Origin: Phycisphaerae bacterium
GTDB lineage: Bacteria; Planctomycetota; Phycisphaerae; SM23-33
Assembly: GCA_030754715.1 (NCBI GenBank)
Contig: JASLZV010000084.1
Coordinates: 1 to 7,282, forward strand
DNA: 7,282 nucleotides
Direction: 5' to 3'
Within the stretch, counting starts at the first letter, position 1, and each line of letters opens with the position of its first letter. Positions 6,165 to 7,282 of the stretch are shown in pieces. The position numbers and the translations under genes are program-made. The notes beneath the pieces were generated by a model that did no database searches, was not told the DNA's origin, and worked only from the letters and a program-made list of their open reading frames with translations.

Positions 6165-7043
6165 CTATTGCACTTTATCGAACCACGTTCGCCAGTCATC
6201 GCCGAGGTTATACTCTTTGGTGTAGTGGGCGAGCGTCCGGGCACACTCGCAGTTGGCGTCGGTCTTTTCCAGGGCGTCGGCGACGTTTGAGGCGATTTGG
6301 GTGATAGACCCCAGCACGCCCGCGAGGCGATTGTTGCCGGCGTTGGGGTCCAGGGCGGCGAAAAGCCCCCCGCCGATGAACGGCGGCTGGCGGCTGCCCG
6401 TTTCGGCATAGTTGACCACGTAGCAGACCCCGATGTAGCACATTTGGAGTTCCCGGGCCAGGAAGACCTCCGGGACAAAGGTGTGGGTGACCACTTCGGC
6501 ACCGATGGAGGTCAGCCAGCGGACCTCGGCGGGCGTTTCCAGACGGGGGCCTTCGGTGACAGCCGCTGTGCCGGTGCCGTGATAGACGAGTTTCATGTCG
6601 TGTAACACCTCTGCGACAACCCGCCGCATAGATGGACAGAACACCGGGAACTGGCGAAGGAACCCCAGTGGTGAGTTCTCGAAGAATGTCCCAATTCGAA
6701 GGCGAGTCTGGTCGATCAAGTCGTTGAGGATCACGATGTCGCCAACGGCGAAGGAATGCGTGATGGCCCCGCCCGAGCCCCAGGCCAGGATGCACCGGGT
6801 GCCCATGTCTTTCAGGGCGTAGATATTCGCGCGGTAGTTGATCCGGCTGGGGGCCGTCTTGCCCATGCCCACGCCGTAACGTGGCAGGAGGTAGAACGGC
6901 TGGCCTTCGCCTTCCACCAGGAAAAGGTCTCCGCTGGGCCCGAAGGGGGTTTGGCGAGAGCCCAGGGATGTTCCGCGGATGCTGCCGGCCTGCCATTGAC
7001 GATAAACTTCCTCTCCGGCAATGCAGGCGGTAGTGGCGCCCAT
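6165..7043 (-). CDS. MTAP/PNP-family nucleoside phosphorylase (divergent MtnP-like)
   Basis: A 292-residue protein of the methylthioadenosine / purine nucleoside phosphorylase family, which cleaves the glycosidic bond of (methylthio)nucleosides with phosphate. Family blocks: PSRINYRANIYALKDMG (65-81), GDIVILNDLIDQTRLR (101-116), TEGPRLETPAEV (163-174), THTFVPEVFLARELQMCY (186-203), VVNYAETG (209-216). Compared with human MTAP, the N-terminal GGTG loop (with Thr18) is missing, RHG reads RYG (55-57), and TTACGS reads AWGSGG (87-92). Thus several phosphate contacts have changed, while Arg55 and Thr188 remain. The DYD that selects adenine reads NYA (211-213), as in 6-oxopurine-type enzymes. It could therefore act on methylthioinosine, inosine or guanosine rather than methylthioadenosine, or have another role. 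The start is fixed by AAGGAG (complement of 7051-7056), 7 nt upstream. It is convergent with ribBA. The family call is secure; the substrate is not. Confidence 0.85.
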   Translation of the reverse strand: MGATTACIAGEEVYRQWQAGSIRGTSLGSRQTPFGPSGDLFLVEGEGQPFYLLPRYGVGMGKTAPSRINYRANIYALKDMGTRCILAWGSGGAITHSFAVGDIVILNDLIDQTRLRIGTFFENSPLGFLRQFPVFCPSMRRVVAEVLHDMKLVYHGTGTAAVTEGPRLETPAEVRWLTSIGAEVVTHTFVPEVFLARELQMCYIGVCYVVNYAETGSRQPPFIGGGLFAALDPNAGNNRLAGVLGSITQIASNVADALEKTDANCECARTLAHYTKEYNLGDDWRTWFDKVQ

Positions 7044-7050
7044 CCTGTTG

Positions 7051-7056
7051 CTCCTT
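7051..7056 (-). promoter_or_regulatory. Strong Shine-Dalgarno of the MTAP-family gene
   Basis: AAGGAG on the - strand, 7 nt before the ATG at 7043, is the best ribosome binding site in the window. It fixes the start over the overlapping out-of-frame ATG at 7059. A promoter further upstream is not clear. Confidence 0.6.
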
Positions 7057-7282
7057 CAATCTATCGACCAGAGAAATTGCCCAAGCGATGCTGAGGAAAG
7101 CACGACCGGAGCATTATGAGTCGGTGTGGAGAAGATTTCAAGAGCCGCGTGAAGAGCGGGGAATCGTCCCCCTGGTACTATTCAAGTAACCCCTCCAAAG
7201 CGCCGAAACCACAAATGATGACGGACACTACGTAACGCCTGGACGGCGGCAGTCGATGTCCGATCTTTGGGACGAAGCCAAT
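7057..7282. other. Right-edge region without an assignable gene
   Basis: These 226 bases lie upstream of the MTAP-family gene. I see a short hairpin (GGGGA 7158-7162 with TCCCC 7167-7171) without a T-tract. A possible + strand start at ATG 7256 would read MSDLWDEAN to the window end; GGCGG (7245-7249) could be its RBS. On the - strand a 34-codon frame enters from the right edge and ends in TAG near 7180. Two further frames also run through this edge. None can be chosen on the sequence available. Confidence 0.3.

Noticed and set aside
7180..7282. A 34-codon - strand frame entering from the right edge, as a partial gene
   Set aside because: Two other frames are also open there, codon-end GC is mixed, and there is no recognisable motif.

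Overview
The window is high-GC, gene-dense bacterial DNA. It holds six complete protein genes, a short 3' end of another gene at the left edge, and an intergenic right edge. All recognisable genes are chromosomal housekeeping or accessory-metabolism genes. I see no transposase, phage, CRISPR or rRNA/tRNA sequence. The gene families (an archaeal-like hexose-phosphate mutase, a MEMO1/AmmeMemoRadiSam-B protein, a divergent MTAP-family phosphorylase, a RibBA fusion) and the 7-nt-phased intergenic repeats suggest a free-living Gram-negative-type bacterium. Planctomycetota (Phycisphaerae-like) is my best guess, but it is an inference and not proven here.

Layout: bases 1-74 are the 3' end of an unidentified + strand gene. 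It is followed by a 63-nt array of nine degenerate heptamers (81-143), which runs into a strong hairpin (139-172) that probably terminates transcription. A glmM-like phosphohexomutase (214-1581, -) is divergent from dinB, DNA polymerase IV (1765-2940, +). The spacer between them carries a second array, again nine heptamers and 63 nt (1691-1753), ending 11 nt before the dinB start codon. dinB converges on a MEMO1-family gene (3035-3913, -). That gene is divergent, across a 97-nt AT-rich promoter region with a TATAAT on each strand, from a two-TM acidic Ala/Pro-rich membrane protein (4011-4727, +). The latter is followed after 70 nt by ribBA (4798-6030, +). ribBA converges on an MTAP/PNP-family gene (6165-7043, -). 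Bases 7044-7282 hold no assignable gene, but a new + strand gene may start at 7256.

The genes do not form one pathway. glmM feeds amino-sugar and cell-wall precursors, dinB does translesion synthesis, ribBA makes both riboflavin precursors, and the MTAP-like protein belongs to nucleoside salvage. The only plausible co-transcribed pair is the membrane protein with ribBA.

The points most worth checking are: (1) the paired heptamer arrays flanking glmM, one of which forms the immediate upstream region of dinB; (2) a His-to-Gln change at the metal-ligand position of the DHBP-synthase half of RibBA; (3) the loss of most canonical phosphate-binding residues, plus a 6-oxopurine-like Asn, in the MTAP homologue; and (4) an internal repeat of about 44-48 residues in the cytoplasmic part of the membrane protein.
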